Assembly: GCA_016931415.1 (NCBI GenBank)
Contig: JAFGEW010000040.1
Span: forward strand, 1-58,876
Direction: 5' to 3'
DNA: 58,876 bases
Source: Verrucomicrobiota bacterium
GTDB lineage: Bacteria; Auribacterota; JABMQX01; JAFGEW01
Shown here one piece after another: positions 1 to 9,191 of the stretch. The number at the start of each line of letters is the position of its first letter. Within the stretch, counting starts at the first letter, position 1. Under the pieces are notes generated by a model. It was given only the letters and a program-made list of their open reading frames with translations. It did no database searches and was not told the origin of the DNA. Made by a program: the position numbers and the translations under genes.

Positions 1-971
1 GTCACGCGCAGCGCCTCGAGCCCGTCGCGGCCCGAGATGAGCGGCTCGCTGTCCCGGGTTATGCACTCGACGAAGTCGCGGATGAGGTAGAGGTCCATAT
101 TGTCGGCGATGCAGATCTCCTGGCCGACCGGACCGTCGTGAGCATAGAGCATAAGCTTCTGGTCGAACGCGTCGATGGTGAGCACGCCCTGGGTGCCGGT
201 GATCGCCATCGTCACATCCCCCCAGGTCGGATAGGCCTTGTTGCGCGACCACGAGGGGTCGAGCGTGGCGAACACCCCGTTGTCGAACGTCAGGGTCAGC
301 GTGGCACTGTCGTCAACGTCGTCGCCGTATATCATGTTGCCGATCTCGGCGTAGACCTCGCGAACCTCGGCGCCCATGAACCAGCGCATGAGATCGACGA
401 CGTGGCCGGTGTGGTCCATGACGGCGCCGCCGCCGGCGAGGTTCTTCTTGGTGAACCAGCCACCGGGCCGTGTGCCGCGATTGGTGCCTTTGATGGCGAG
501 GATGCGGCCGACCCGGCCGTCGTCGACCATGCGCTTGGCCATCTCGACAGCCAGGACGAACCGGCACGGGAACGCGATCTCAAGCTTGACCCCGTTGGCC
601 TCGCAGGCGGCGATCATCGCCTCGGCGTCCTCGAACGTCGTAGCGATCGGCTTCTCGCACAGCACGTGCTTCCCCGCCTCGGCCGCGGCGATGACGAGCT
701 CACGGTGCCGGGCATTCTCGCTGCACACGATGACGGCGTCGACGTCGCGCGCAAGCAGCACTTCGAGCTTGTCGACGAAGTCCGTGCTGAACCGCTGGGC
801 CATCATGCGGCCGCGGGTCTTGTCGCGGTCGAAGATCCCGGCAAGCTCGGCGCCCGGCGTCTGCCGGATGCAGGCCGCGTAGCTCTCGGCGTGCATGTGG
901 GCGAAGCTCAGGATGCCGATGCGCACGCCCCGGACGCCGCCCTTGGCCTCGCTCTTGGCCCGTTTGCTCAT
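1..971 (-). CDS. Gfo/Idh/MocA family oxidoreductase, C-terminus cut by window edge
   Basis: NAD(P)-dependent sugar or cyclitol dehydrogenase-like protein, probably cytoplasmic. The first 323 residues are visible and the reading frame runs off the left edge without a stop. An N-terminal Rossmann strand (RIGILSFAHMHAESY, about residues 17-31) lacks the usual GxGxxG glycines. The family signature CEKPIA follows near residue 100, and the alpha/beta C-terminal domain contains GGGAVMDHTGH. The ATG at 971 overlaps the stop of the upstream oxidoreductase gene as ATGA, so translation is probably coupled. It is the last visible gene of a carbohydrate-type operon with a second paralogous oxidoreductase and a GH2 glycosidase. 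The substrate cannot be assigned. Confidence 0.9.
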   Translation of the reverse strand, partial: MSKRAKSEAKGGVRGVRIGILSFAHMHAESYAACIRQTPGAELAGIFDRDKTRGRMMAQRFSTDFVDKLEVLLARDVDAVIVCSENARHRELVIAAAEAGKHVLCEKPIATTFEDAEAMIAACEANGVKLEIAFPCRFVLAVEMAKRMVDDGRVGRILAIKGTNRGTRPGGWFTKKNLAGGGAVMDHTGHVVDLMRWFMGAEVREVYAEIGNMIYGDDVDDSATLTLTFDNGVFATLDPSWSRNKAYPTWGDVTMAITGTQGVLTIDAFDQKLMLYAHDGPVGQEICIADNMDLYLIRDFVECITRDSEPLISGRDGLEALRV

Positions 972-1981
972 AGGGCCTCCGCTCCTGGCGCGACCGCCTC
1001 TCCCGTCCTGACCGAGCGTTCGGCCGCATCGGCTACGCGCAGCACGTCGAGGGCGAAATCGAACGAGATGGGAGGCTCGGCGTCGTTGCGGATTGCCTCG
1101 ACGAGAAGCCGCAGCTCGGTCACGTAGCCCGATTCGCGGAACGGCGATTGCGGGAGTTCGGCCCCGACGCGCTCTTTGGCGTCGCCGCCGGCCGGGCAGA
1201 ACACGAGCGGCCGCGTCGTGCGGCTGTCGTACTCGAGAATGCCGGCGCTGCCCGAGGCCTCGAACGCCATGTAGAAGCCGGCCGAGTAGAGCCAGCTCGC
1301 CTCGATGTGGGCGATCACGCCGCTTCTGAACCGGAGCGTCACGAGCGCGTAATCGCCGTTGTCTGGCACCTCGGCGTCGCTGGTCATGAGCCCCTTGGCG
1401 TAGACGCGCTCGACGGGCCCGAAGCACGCCATGCAGAAGTCCATGTCGTGGATGGCCAGGTCGTAGAGCACGCCGCCGCTGCGGTCGAAATCGACGAACC
1501 AGTTGTCCGCCGTCTTCGGGACGTAAAGGTTGCGCTCGGTGCGCACGACGGCCGGCGTGCCGATGCGCCCGGCGTCGAGCTGGCATTTGAGGGCCGCATA
1601 CTCAGGCAGGTAGCGCAACACGTGGCCGACCATCGCTTTGCCCTTGGCACGACGGGCCGCTTGGGCCATCTCGATGCCCTCGTCGAGCCTGCGCGCGATC
1701 GGCTTCTCACAGAAGACGTGTTTGCCCGCCTCGAGCGCCCGGAGGCAGACGGTCTTGTGCGACTCGGTGCTCGTGGTGCAGATCACCAGATCGATCGAGT
1801 CGTCGGCATAAATCGCCTCGGCGGTGCCAACGGCCGTGCCGCCGAAACGCTCGGCGAGCGTCTTGGCCTTGTCGGGGATCAGGTCGGCCACGGCGGCCAG
1901 CTCGATTCCGGGAATCTGGCGGATGCCGTCGGCATGAGCAGTTCCCATGCAGCCGGCGCCGACGATGGCCGCCTTGATCAC
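968..1981 (-). CDS. Gfo/Idh/MocA family oxidoreductase
   Basis: Predicted NAD(P)-dependent dehydrogenase of 337 residues, normal for the family. The Rossmann motif GAGCMG is at residues 8-13 and CEKP at 91-94. The second domain contains the substrate-site-type segment GGVLYDLAIHDMD. I chose the GTG at 1981 because it overlaps the stop of the upstream SurA/PpiD-like gene as GTGA and gives the standard N-terminus VIKAAIVGAG. An upstream in-frame extension would lie entirely inside that gene. The stop overlaps the next oxidoreductase start as ATGA. Three consecutive 4-bp overlaps imply one transcript. Sugar or inositol oxidation is inferred from family and from the nearby GH2 gene. Confidence 0.92.
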   Translation of the reverse strand: MIKAAIVGAGCMGTAHADGIRQIPGIELAAVADLIPDKAKTLAERFGGTAVGTAEAIYADDSIDLVICTTSTESHKTVCLRALEAGKHVFCEKPIARRLDEGIEMAQAARRAKGKAMVGHVLRYLPEYAALKCQLDAGRIGTPAVVRTERNLYVPKTADNWFVDFDRSGGVLYDLAIHDMDFCMACFGPVERVYAKGLMTSDAEVPDNGDYALVTLRFRSGVIAHIEASWLYSAGFYMAFEASGSAGILEYDSRTTRPLVFCPAGGDAKERVGAELPQSPFRESGYVTELRLLVEAIRNDAEPPISFDFALDVLRVADAAERSVRTGEAVAPGAEAL

Positions 1982-3993
1982 CGCGCCACTCCCCCTCCCT
2001 GCGCCTGCTGCTGCCGCTTGAGGAGATCCTCCTGGCGCGCCTGCTCGTACAGATCGACGATCGCCGCCCGGGCCTCGAGTGCGCTGACCCACTCGCGGAA
2101 GACCTCGCGCACATAGTCACGGCGCGCCGCTTGCTCAGTGAACCACGGCATCTCGCGCGCGCGGACCTGTGCGTTCGGCTCGCGCTCTTCGAGGATATGG
2201 AAGAACACGACACCCTTGTCGACCTGATAGACATAGAGATCCTCGGGCTCCAGGGAACCCTCGGTGATGCGCTTACTGAACTCGCGGCTCCTGGCGGCGC
2301 GCAGGATGAGCTGCCGGCTGTCGTCGAGGCCGACCACCTTCTCGTCGTTGATCCCCAGGAATCCCGTGGTGGTCAGGGTGATGTCCTGCCGCTCGCAGGC
2401 GGCAATGAAACCGAGGCCTTCCTCGTCCATCAACCGGCGCAGCTCCTTGTACGTATCGCGAGCCGCTTCGAGGATGGCCGGTCCGACTGTGGCGATGGCG
2501 GCGCCGCGCCGGGCCTCGCCCCGGACCATGTGGAACGGATAGAAAAGAGTAGCGTCGGGTGTCTCGTCGGGCTCGATGCGCAGCGGCGCGAGGACGCACC
2601 AGCCTTGGTCCACGCGGACAGGTCCTGGACTGACTTCGCCCAGATCGAGTGAGAAGGCCGCCTGGCGGAAGTCCTCCTCGTCTTCGCCGATCGTCTCATC
2701 GATCGGTCCTTCGACGCCGAACAGCGGCGTCGTGCGCAGCACGTACTGGTGTGCCGCGCCGGGCGCGGCGTTGATCTGCTCAACGGCCTCGATGAGGCGC
2801 TCCGAGCTGCGGACAACGGTGAACAGGTCGGTTGCCTTGTCGGCGGCCAAGGCGAGCGCCTTCCGCTGGACGACGGCAGCGCACACGGCGTCGCGGCACG
2901 CCTCGTAGGGCGGGACCGTACCCGAGGCATCGGCAAACTCGGTCTGGTGCGCCTCGTAGTAGTCTTTCAGGTCCGGCTCCTCGACCTCGACCTCGGCCTC
3001 GAAGTCCTTGCCCTCGACGAGCACGTAGAGCGCGGCGCGGCGCGGCGCGATCCTGAGCCCCTCCGCGGTCTTGCGGTTCTGCGCGTACCACGCGAGCACC
3101 TCATCGTCGCGAAGCGCCTTCGGATCGGCATACGGCTCGGTAGGCTCGAGGGAATAGGCAAGCTTGAAGCGGCGGAAGACGTCGTTGAACGCCTCGTCGG
3201 CTTCACCGGGCGGGATCTTGGCCGAGTCGAGCACGGTGCGCAGCAGCATGGTGATCCGGATGTTTGTGCGCAGCTCGTCCTCGTAGTCCGTGCGCTTGCG
3301 ACGCATCTGGCGTAGAACGGCTTGGTAGTGGTCTTCGTCGAGGCGGCCATCGTCGCCGGGGTAGAGAAAGTAGAGATAGTTGATGACGTCCTGATCGTCC
3401 ACGGGGATGCGGAGGCGCTCGGCCTCGTGAGCGAGCACAAGCCGGCGCCAAGTGCGGAGGCGCATGAACTCGGACGGGTTCCGGTCGTCCGGCTCGAGCA
3501 CGCCGGGCAGGCGCGTACGCAGCCAGTAGTCGTCCTTCAGCGCGTGCAGGTACTCCTCGTCGGTCATCCCCAGCTCGCGGCGCCGTCTATCGTAGGCGTC
3601 CTTATCGTAGCGGCCCGTTGCCCGATCGGTGAAGGTACGCTCGAGCACCTGACGGGACATAGACCGCTCCTGCCAGTCGGTCGCAGGGTCAAACCCAGCG
3701 CCGAACTCAGCCAGCAACGACTCACGGACTGTCGCAAGCACCCGATTCTGCGGCCGCCGGTAATCCATCCCCGGCAGTGCCCGGAGCAGCTCGTTCATCA
3801 GGTACCATTCGGCCCAGTATGCATCGCCGAACTGATCGGTTGTCACCGTCCTGCCGAACATCGAGCCGTAGTGCTGCTGCTGCTCCCGGTGCTGAAAATA
3901 CTGCGGCACGTAGAAGACAACGAACGCGGGCACGATCAGGATGATGATGATCCAAAAGACCACCTTCGTGTGCTTGCGCATCGCAACAAGCAT
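1978..3993 (-). CDS. SurA/PpiD-like membrane-anchored folding factor
   Basis: 671-residue protein with one N-terminal transmembrane helix (about residues 10-30, VVFWIIIILIVPAFVVFYV) and a large, probably periplasmic, charged helical part. The architecture matches PpiD/SurA N-terminal chaperone proteins: a membrane anchor, a long helical region with a GMTDEEY-type segment, then two mixed alpha/beta modules. I do not see a convincing catalytic parvulin core, so it may be a chaperone without isomerase activity. An AAGGGG ribosome site precedes ATG 3993; a second ATG four codons on is possible. The stop overlaps the next gene's GTG. Its place between a glycosidase and sugar dehydrogenases is unusual for a housekeeping chaperone. 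Confidence 0.75.
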   Translation of the reverse strand: MLVAMRKHTKVVFWIIIILIVPAFVVFYVPQYFQHREQQQHYGSMFGRTVTTDQFGDAYWAEWYLMNELLRALPGMDYRRPQNRVLATVRESLLAEFGAGFDPATDWQERSMSRQVLERTFTDRATGRYDKDAYDRRRRELGMTDEEYLHALKDDYWLRTRLPGVLEPDDRNPSEFMRLRTWRRLVLAHEAERLRIPVDDQDVINYLYFLYPGDDGRLDEDHYQAVLRQMRRKRTDYEDELRTNIRITMLLRTVLDSAKIPPGEADEAFNDVFRRFKLAYSLEPTEPYADPKALRDDEVLAWYAQNRKTAEGLRIAPRRAALYVLVEGKDFEAEVEVEEPDLKDYYEAHQTEFADASGTVPPYEACRDAVCAAVVQRKALALAADKATDLFTVVRSSERLIEAVEQINAAPGAAHQYVLRTTPLFGVEGPIDETIGEDEEDFRQAAFSLDLGEVSPGPVRVDQGWCVLAPLRIEPDETPDATLFYPFHMVRGEARRGAAIATVGPAILEAARDTYKELRRLMDEEGLGFIAACERQDITLTTTGFLGINDEKVVGLDDSRQLILRAARSREFSKRITEGSLEPEDLYVYQVDKGVVFFHILEEREPNAQVRAREMPWFTEQAARRDYVREVFREWVSALEARAAIVDLYEQARQEDLLKRQQQAQGGGVAR

Positions 3994-4140
3994 GGTCGAA
4001 AACCCCTTGGACGTGTAAGAATGCCGCCCGCCCTAAGCCGCGCCGCACAATGCCACGCTGCCCGGGCCGCCATGGGCGGACCGAAGCGCGTACTATAGGG
4101 CAGCCGCCCGGCCGCCGCAACTGTTTTGCCCCCGTTCAGG

Positions 4141-6927
4141 CTACCGGCACAGGTTCCGCAGCAACACGGCGGCCGCCGGGTCCTGTGTCAGGTTGCCCAG
4201 AATCCGGAACTGACAGATCGTCAGCGTGCCCGAGCCGTGCGCCAGCCGGACCAGGTCCGTCCCGAGCCGGGTGCCGAATGTCATCACCGTGCCGGCCACG
4301 GGCTTGACCTCGATCCCCATGACCGAGTTACGCGGGTAGACGTTGCGATAGAAGTCGTTCATCAGCCCGCCGGATGGCAGGCCGTCCAACAGCGCATCCT
4401 TGCGCGTCCAGTGGAATCCGCCGAGGAACAGCCCATAGCTCCACTCGACGCGGAACATGTACGGCCCGAGCGCGACGCTCGGATCGTCACTGCCGACCCG
4501 GGGCAACTCGAAGACGACCGCCTCCGCGCCGGCCTTGACCTGCTCGATCACGGCGTCGAGTGCGGCCCGGGCGGCGGCGTCGAGCGTCTCGAACGGCGGC
4601 ACGACGATGAGTTCGGCCACCTCGTCCGCCGACCACGGCGACCACAGCGCGCCCAAGGCATCAAGCGCCTTGGCCAGCTCGGTGCTCGGGTTGACAACGT
4701 GCATCGTGCGGCAGCCTTTGAGTGACACGGGCTCGAACACGCTCAGCGCGGTACGCGCAATGCGTGCCACGGTGCCCATGTAGATCAGGCGGGTTTCGAA
4801 CACATAATGACCGGGCTGAACGTCGAGGGCGACCTCAACCGGATCGAGCGTGGTGATGCCGGGGCCAAGCTGGGCGCCGAAGCGCTCCTTCTGCACCGGG
4901 TCGCCGTCCTCGTCGAGCAAGGCCCATTCCATCGTCACCTCGCCCTCGTAGCCGACCTCGTTGACAACCCAGAGTCCGACGCGCACCGTCTCACCAACGG
5001 TGACGTTGCGCCGTGGGCACCACGCCACGAGGAGCAACGGGCTGTTGGCCACGGCGAGTGCGCCAGCCACCACCTTGGGCCGGCGGAAGGCATCCACCAT
5101 GCCCGCGCCGAACTCGAACCCGGCGTCCTGGAACTGCGTGAAGCAGTAGCCGCCGATCTTCGGGTTGATGCGCATCGCCTCGATCTGCCGCTGTGCCGCA
5201 AGTGCCTGCACGTGCTGCGCCGCCTCGGCGAACGCCGTGAAGCTCGGGAAGATCTCGTACATGCCGAAGCGCTCCATGCCTTCGTCGAGCTTCTTGAAGC
5301 GTGCGGTCATCTCGACCTTGTCCTGGTAATCGGCATCGCCGTGCTTGGCGTATTCCTCGATCACGGTGCTCAGGTCGCCCAAGCCGCCGAAGCCGAACTC
5401 GCTCAGGTAGTTGAGTCGGCCCTCGGAGCCGGCCGTGCGGAAGTACTCGAAGATCGCCTCATCCACGGGCCCCGGCTTGTAGGGATGGTAGTCGTAGTAG
5501 GGCACGAACTCGGTCGTTCCCGGCGCGAGATACTTGGCTGTGTCCTTGGACCACTCGACGCCGCCGCTGTCATCGGTAATCACCCGCGTCGGGTCGTGGC
5601 GGCGCGCTTCGAGGCAGAGCTCGGCCTTGATCGTCTGCGCCCCGTCCTGGGTGCCGAAGAAGTTGCCCGTCTCGTTGAGCATGCCCCAGATGACGACGCT
5701 CGGGTGGTTGCGGTCGCGCAGCACCATCTCGCGCACCTCGCGCAGGCAGCGCTCGGTCATGTGCGGCGAGTTCTTCATCCAGCCGATGGGCGGCTCCTCC
5801 TGGACGAGCATGCCGAGCTTGTCGCAGAACTCGAGCGTCACCGGCGGCGGCGTCTTGATGTGCATGCGCAGGCAGTTGAAGCCGGCCTCCTTGGCGAGCC
5901 GCACCTCGCGCTCGGCGAACTCGCGGTCGAACGGGTACGCGAGCGTAATCGGGTAGCTCGGCTGGAACAGCGCCGCCTTGAGCACGATCGGCTCGCCGTT
6001 GAGGTGAAACTGGTTGTCCTCGATCGTGAACTCGCGCAGGCCGAAGACCTCTTTAACCGTATCTTCGCCACCCAGCGAGACGCTCAACGTGTAAACAAAA
6101 GGCGCCTCGGGCGACCAGAACAGGAAGTCCTCGAGCGCGACTGTGAACGTGTGGACGCTTTCGCCGGGCGCGAGCTCGAGGGTGTGCTCCTCGTCGGCAA
6201 GTACGGCGGGCGGAGCGAGATCCTCGGGCGCCAAGTCGTCGTCGAGCGAGGTTTCCTCGTCGACGAACTCCTCGACTTTGAGCCGCAAGGGGGCCTCGGC
6301 AGCCCGGCCCGTATCGTTCCGGAGCGTGACGTCGGCCGTGATCGAGCCGTCGTGGATGTTGGGCTTGATAAAGACATCGGCGATCCAGACCCGGTCGGTC
6401 GCGATGAGGTCAACGTCCTGCCACAGGCCGCCGAAGTTGCCGTAGTAGAACTGCTTTGAGTTGGCGACCTCCTCGAGCCTGAACCCATCGATGCCCTCCT
6501 TGGCCGTCGGCTCCCACGGTTCGAGGAAGTTGGCCGCCTCGGTCAACGGCGGCAGGAGCACGCGCACGACGAGCGTGTTCGTGTCGCCCGGGAGCAGCGC
6601 CTTGCCTGGGTCAAGAACGAACGGCGTGTAGCCGCCCTCGTGCGCGCCGATCGGTTGGCCGTTGAGCCAGACTTCGGCGTAGTGCGACGCCGCGCCGAAC
6701 TTGATCCGCACTACGCGGTCGGCCCACGCCTGGTCGGCGTCGAACTTGGTCCGGTACCACGCCACGCCCACGTAGCCGGGGCGCATCTCGTTCCAGACCG
6801 CCGGAACACGGATCTCCTCGACCACGGTGGGGAACTTCTCGGGCCATCCTTCGGCCTTGCCCACGTTGTCGGGGTCGAAGGCGATCTGCCACATCCCGTT
6901 CAGGCTGATAGTCTGCCGCTCAGGCAT
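4141..6927 (-). CDS. Glycoside hydrolase family 2 protein
   Basis: 928-residue clan GH-A glycosidase of the beta-galactosidase/beta-glucuronidase/beta-mannosidase group. Order: N-terminal sugar-binding jelly roll (LNGMWQ; WYRTKF; AEVWLNGQPIGAHEGGYTPF), an Ig-like domain with an acidic insertion, the TIM barrel, and C-terminal accessory domains. The acid/base Glu is in GMLNETG near residue 418 and the nucleophile is in LSEFGFGG near residue 509, so both catalytic residues are present. I chose ATG 6927 rather than an upstream ATG because AAGGAGG lies just before it. No signal peptide is visible, so action on imported oligosaccharides is likely. Substrate is unknown. Confidence 0.92.
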   Translation of the reverse strand: MPERQTISLNGMWQIAFDPDNVGKAEGWPEKFPTVVEEIRVPAVWNEMRPGYVGVAWYRTKFDADQAWADRVVRIKFGAASHYAEVWLNGQPIGAHEGGYTPFVLDPGKALLPGDTNTLVVRVLLPPLTEAANFLEPWEPTAKEGIDGFRLEEVANSKQFYYGNFGGLWQDVDLIATDRVWIADVFIKPNIHDGSITADVTLRNDTGRAAEAPLRLKVEEFVDEETSLDDDLAPEDLAPPAVLADEEHTLELAPGESVHTFTVALEDFLFWSPEAPFVYTLSVSLGGEDTVKEVFGLREFTIEDNQFHLNGEPIVLKAALFQPSYPITLAYPFDREFAEREVRLAKEAGFNCLRMHIKTPPPVTLEFCDKLGMLVQEEPPIGWMKNSPHMTERCLREVREMVLRDRNHPSVVIWGMLNETGNFFGTQDGAQTIKAELCLEARRHDPTRVITDDSGGVEWSKDTAKYLAPGTTEFVPYYDYHPYKPGPVDEAIFEYFRTAGSEGRLNYLSEFGFGGLGDLSTVIEEYAKHGDADYQDKVEMTARFKKLDEGMERFGMYEIFPSFTAFAEAAQHVQALAAQRQIEAMRINPKIGGYCFTQFQDAGFEFGAGMVDAFRRPKVVAGALAVANSPLLLVAWCPRRNVTVGETVRVGLWVVNEVGYEGEVTMEWALLDEDGDPVQKERFGAQLGPGITTLDPVEVALDVQPGHYVFETRLIYMGTVARIARTALSVFEPVSLKGCRTMHVVNPSTELAKALDALGALWSPWSADEVAELIVVPPFETLDAAARAALDAVIEQVKAGAEAVVFELPRVGSDDPSVALGPYMFRVEWSYGLFLGGFHWTRKDALLDGLPSGGLMNDFYRNVYPRNSVMGIEVKPVAGTVMTFGTRLGTDLVRLAHGSGTLTICQFRILGNLTQDPAAAVLLRNLCR

Positions 6928-7148
6928 ACGCTCCTCCTTGCGCATCAGGTGCTCTCAGGCCGCGATTATGGCACGCCTCTGGCCTGACGACAAACGGTGA
7001 CTGCCGCACGGCTGGACGCCAGGATTTGTATGATGGGCGTTGGCCTGTCGGGGGTGGGAGCTGGTCTGTCACTTCCCTTGCGCTTGACGGCGTGAGCGGG
7101 TACAGTGAGCACTCCTTGAACAACCCGAGGACGGAACGGGGTGTCGGT
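6928..7148. other. Divergent intergenic region
   Basis: 220 bp between the divergently transcribed GH2 and nitroreductase genes. It holds the probable nitroreductase promoter at 7078-7106. I see no convincing promoter for the GH2 operon and no gene. Confidence 0.5.
7078..7106 (+). promoter_or_regulatory. Probable sigma-70 promoter of the nitroreductase gene
   Basis: TTGCGC at 7078-7083, a 17-bp spacer and TACAGT at 7101-7106. Transcription would start about 35 bp before the ATG at 7149. Assigned by motif and position only. Confidence 0.4.
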
Positions 7149-7685
7149 ATGGACGTGATGGAAGCGATCCGCGCGCGGCGCAGTGTGCGCAGTTACGAGG
7201 CGAGGCCGGTTGACGAGGCGAAGCTGACCGCCGTGCTCGAGGCGGGGCGGTTGGCGCCGTCGGCCAAGAACCTGCAGGAATGGCGGTTCGTCGTTGTGCG
7301 CGATGCGGCGACGCGCCAGGAGCTGATGGCGGCGGCCAAGGGGCAGTCGTTTGTCGGCGAGGCGCCGGTGGTGATCGCCTGCTGCGCCGAGACGGACGAA
7401 CACGTCATGTCCTGCGGCCAGCTCTGCTACCCGATCGACGTGGCGATCGCCGTGGACCACATGACGCTCAAGGCGGTCGAGGAAGGGCTCGGCACGTGCT
7501 GGGTGGGCGCGTTCTACGAGGACCGGGCGAAAGCCGTGCTCGGCATCCCGGATGAGATCCGCGTCGTGGCGCTGCTGGCGCTCGGCTACCCGAAGTACGG
7601 AGAACCGGCGCGCGCCAAGGGCCGCCTCACGCTTGACGAGATCGTCCACTGGGAGCGTTGGGGCAACGCGCGCGAACAGGGATAG
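7149..7685 (+). CDS. Nitroreductase family protein
   Basis: 178-residue FMN-dependent NAD(P)H oxidoreductase, cytoplasmic. The opening DVMEAIRARRSVRSY is the classic family N-terminus whose Arg and Ser contact FMN phosphate, followed by RLAPSAKNLQEWRFVVV. The C-terminal part, GLGTCWVGAFYEDRAKAVLGIP...VVALLALGYP, completes the fold. The ATG at 7149 is chosen because the conserved N-terminus starts here and a purine-rich GGAACGGGG lies upstream. It starts a plus-strand run with the LOG-like, rph and prfB genes. The physiological substrate is unknown. Confidence 0.93.
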   Translation: MDVMEAIRARRSVRSYEARPVDEAKLTAVLEAGRLAPSAKNLQEWRFVVVRDAATRQELMAAAKGQSFVGEAPVVIACCAETDEHVMSCGQLCYPIDVAIAVDHMTLKAVEEGLGTCWVGAFYEDRAKAVLGIPDEIRVVALLALGYPKYGEPARAKGRLTLDEIVHWERWGNAREQG

Positions 7686-7741
7686 ACTCGCCGTGGCAGA
7701 CTCCGAGGACAAACAGACTTCTTAGACGAGAAGAGCACACG

Positions 7742-8269
7742 ATGATCGAAGACGAAGACATTGACCGGCGGGGAGCGGCGCGCTACCCCATCGTGGGCGT
7801 GATCGGCGCCGCGCGCACCGACGCGGAGGGGCGCGCGCTCGCCTATGACGTGGGGCGGCTGATTGCCGAGCGCGAGGCGATCCTGGTCTGCGGCGGGTTG
7901 AGCGGCGTGATGGAGGCGGCCTGCCAAGGCGCCTACGAGAACAGCGGGATCACGATCGGCATCTTGCCGACCGACGACACGTACGAAGCCAACCCGTACG
8001 TACAGGTGCCGATCGCGACCGGCTTCGGCATCGGGCGCAACGTGGTGATCGCGCGCACGGCCGACGTGTTTATCGCCATCGGCGGCTCGTACGGCACGCT
8101 GAGCGAGATCGGGCTGGCACTCAACCTCGGCAAGCGCGTCGTGCACTTGAACAGTTGGGACCTCGACCAGGCCGGCGCGGTGGACGCCGACCTCTACGTC
8201 GCGGTCGAAACACCCGAGGAGGCCGTCGAGCGCGCTCTCGAATTCCAGCCGGGACCGCAGTCGGAATGA
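7742..8269 (+). CDS. LOG/TIGR00725-like nucleotide-binding Rossmann protein
   Basis: 175 residues with the lysine-decarboxylase-like/LOG fold. VGVIGAA opens the Rossmann strand. LVCGGLSGVMEAACQGAYENSG and the phosphate-binding IAIGGSYGTLSEIGLAL are the diagnostic motifs. This subgroup (TIGR00725) is related to cytokinin-type LOG phosphoribohydrolases, but the bacterial members are mostly uncharacterised. ATG 7742 follows an AGACGAGAAGAG purine tract. It lies 56 bp after the nitroreductase and 106 bp before rph. Confidence 0.85.
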   Translation: MIEDEDIDRRGAARYPIVGVIGAARTDAEGRALAYDVGRLIAEREAILVCGGLSGVMEAACQGAYENSGITIGILPTDDTYEANPYVQVPIATGFGIGRNVVIARTADVFIAIGGSYGTLSEIGLALNLGKRVVHLNSWDLDQAGAVDADLYVAVETPEEAVERALEFQPGPQSE

Positions 8270-8375
8270 GCCTCCGACTGACACAGATGGCACAGGTCCG
8301 CGCCGATCGGCGGGGAGTTGTGGCTTCCCCACTGCTTGAGGTCCGTTCTCGACAGCTCGATAGGGAGACCGCTTC

Positions 8376-9128
8376 GTGAACACTTCTGTCCGTAAAGATG
8401 GCCGCGCGACCGACCAGTTGCGCGAGATCGCGATTACGCCGAACTTCCTCGAACAGCCGTACTCGTCGGTGCTCGTCGAGTTCGGGCTGACCAAGCTCGT
8501 GTGCGCCGTAACGATCGAGGACGCGATGCCACGCTGGATGCTCAACGAGCCGAAGGAGTTCTGGCGCGGCTGGATCACGAGCGAGTACTCGATGCTGCCC
8601 TACTCATCGGGCCAAGGCCGCATGCAGCGCGAGCGCATGCGCACGAGCGGGCGCACGCAGGAGATCCAGCGGCTCATCGGGCGCAGCTTCCGGTCCGTCG
8701 TACGGCTCGACCGGCTCGGCGAGCGCACGCTCTGGGTCGACTGCGACGTGCTCCAGGCCGACGGCGGCACGCGCACGGCGGCGATCACGGGCGGGTTCGT
8801 CGCGCTCGCCGTGGCGCTCGAGAAGATGGCGCGCGCCAAGAAAATCGACGGCCGGCCGTGGTCCGAATATGTCGCTGCGGTCAGCGTCGGCCTTGTCAAC
8901 GGCACGCCGGTGCTCGACCTGACCTACGAAGAGGACTACCGGGCCGACACGGACATGAACATCGTGATGACTGAGTCGGGCAGGTTCGTCGAGGTTCAGG
9001 GCACGGCCGAGGAAGAGCCGTTCTCGCAGGAGCAGCTCGACGAGCTGATCGAGCTCGGGCGCCGAGGCGTCGGCGAGCTCATCGAACTGCAGAAGGAAGC
9101 CTTCAACCTCGCCCTCGAAGAGCTCTGA
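8376..9128 (+). CDS. rph: Ribonuclease PH
   Basis: 250-residue phosphorolytic 3'-5' exoribonuclease that trims tRNA 3' ends, acting as a cytoplasmic hexamer. Family landmarks are RKDGRATDQLREI at the N-terminus, GWITSEYSMLPYSS, RTQEIQRLIGRSFRSVV with phosphate-binding arginines, DCDVLQADGGTRTAAITGGFVAL in the core, and DLTYEEDYRADTDMNIVMT near the end. The GTG at 8376 is preceded by TAGGGAGA at good spacing. The tRNA-Phe gene in this window encodes no CCA, so exact 3' trimming followed by CCA addition would matter here. It is followed at 63 bp by prfB. Confidence 0.96.
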   Translation: MNTSVRKDGRATDQLREIAITPNFLEQPYSSVLVEFGLTKLVCAVTIEDAMPRWMLNEPKEFWRGWITSEYSMLPYSSGQGRMQRERMRTSGRTQEIQRLIGRSFRSVVRLDRLGERTLWVDCDVLQADGGTRTAAITGGFVALAVALEKMARAKKIDGRPWSEYVAAVSVGLVNGTPVLDLTYEEDYRADTDMNIVMTESGRFVEVQGTAEEEPFSQEQLDELIELGRRGVGELIELQKEAFNLALEEL

Positions 9129-9191
9129 CCGCGCCCGTTGCGCCTCCTTGACTCTGCGACGCCTGCGACGCTTCAAGAGGATTCCTCGATC

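Noticed and set aside
4807-6459. Long plus-strand open frame of 550 codons
   Set aside because: It lies antisense to the GH2 gene, whose catalytic motifs are clear. Its Arg/His/Glu-rich composition is the usual shadow of GC-rich coding DNA.
8280-8300. -24 box-like TGGCAC before rph
   Set aside because: No -12 GC element at the required distance.
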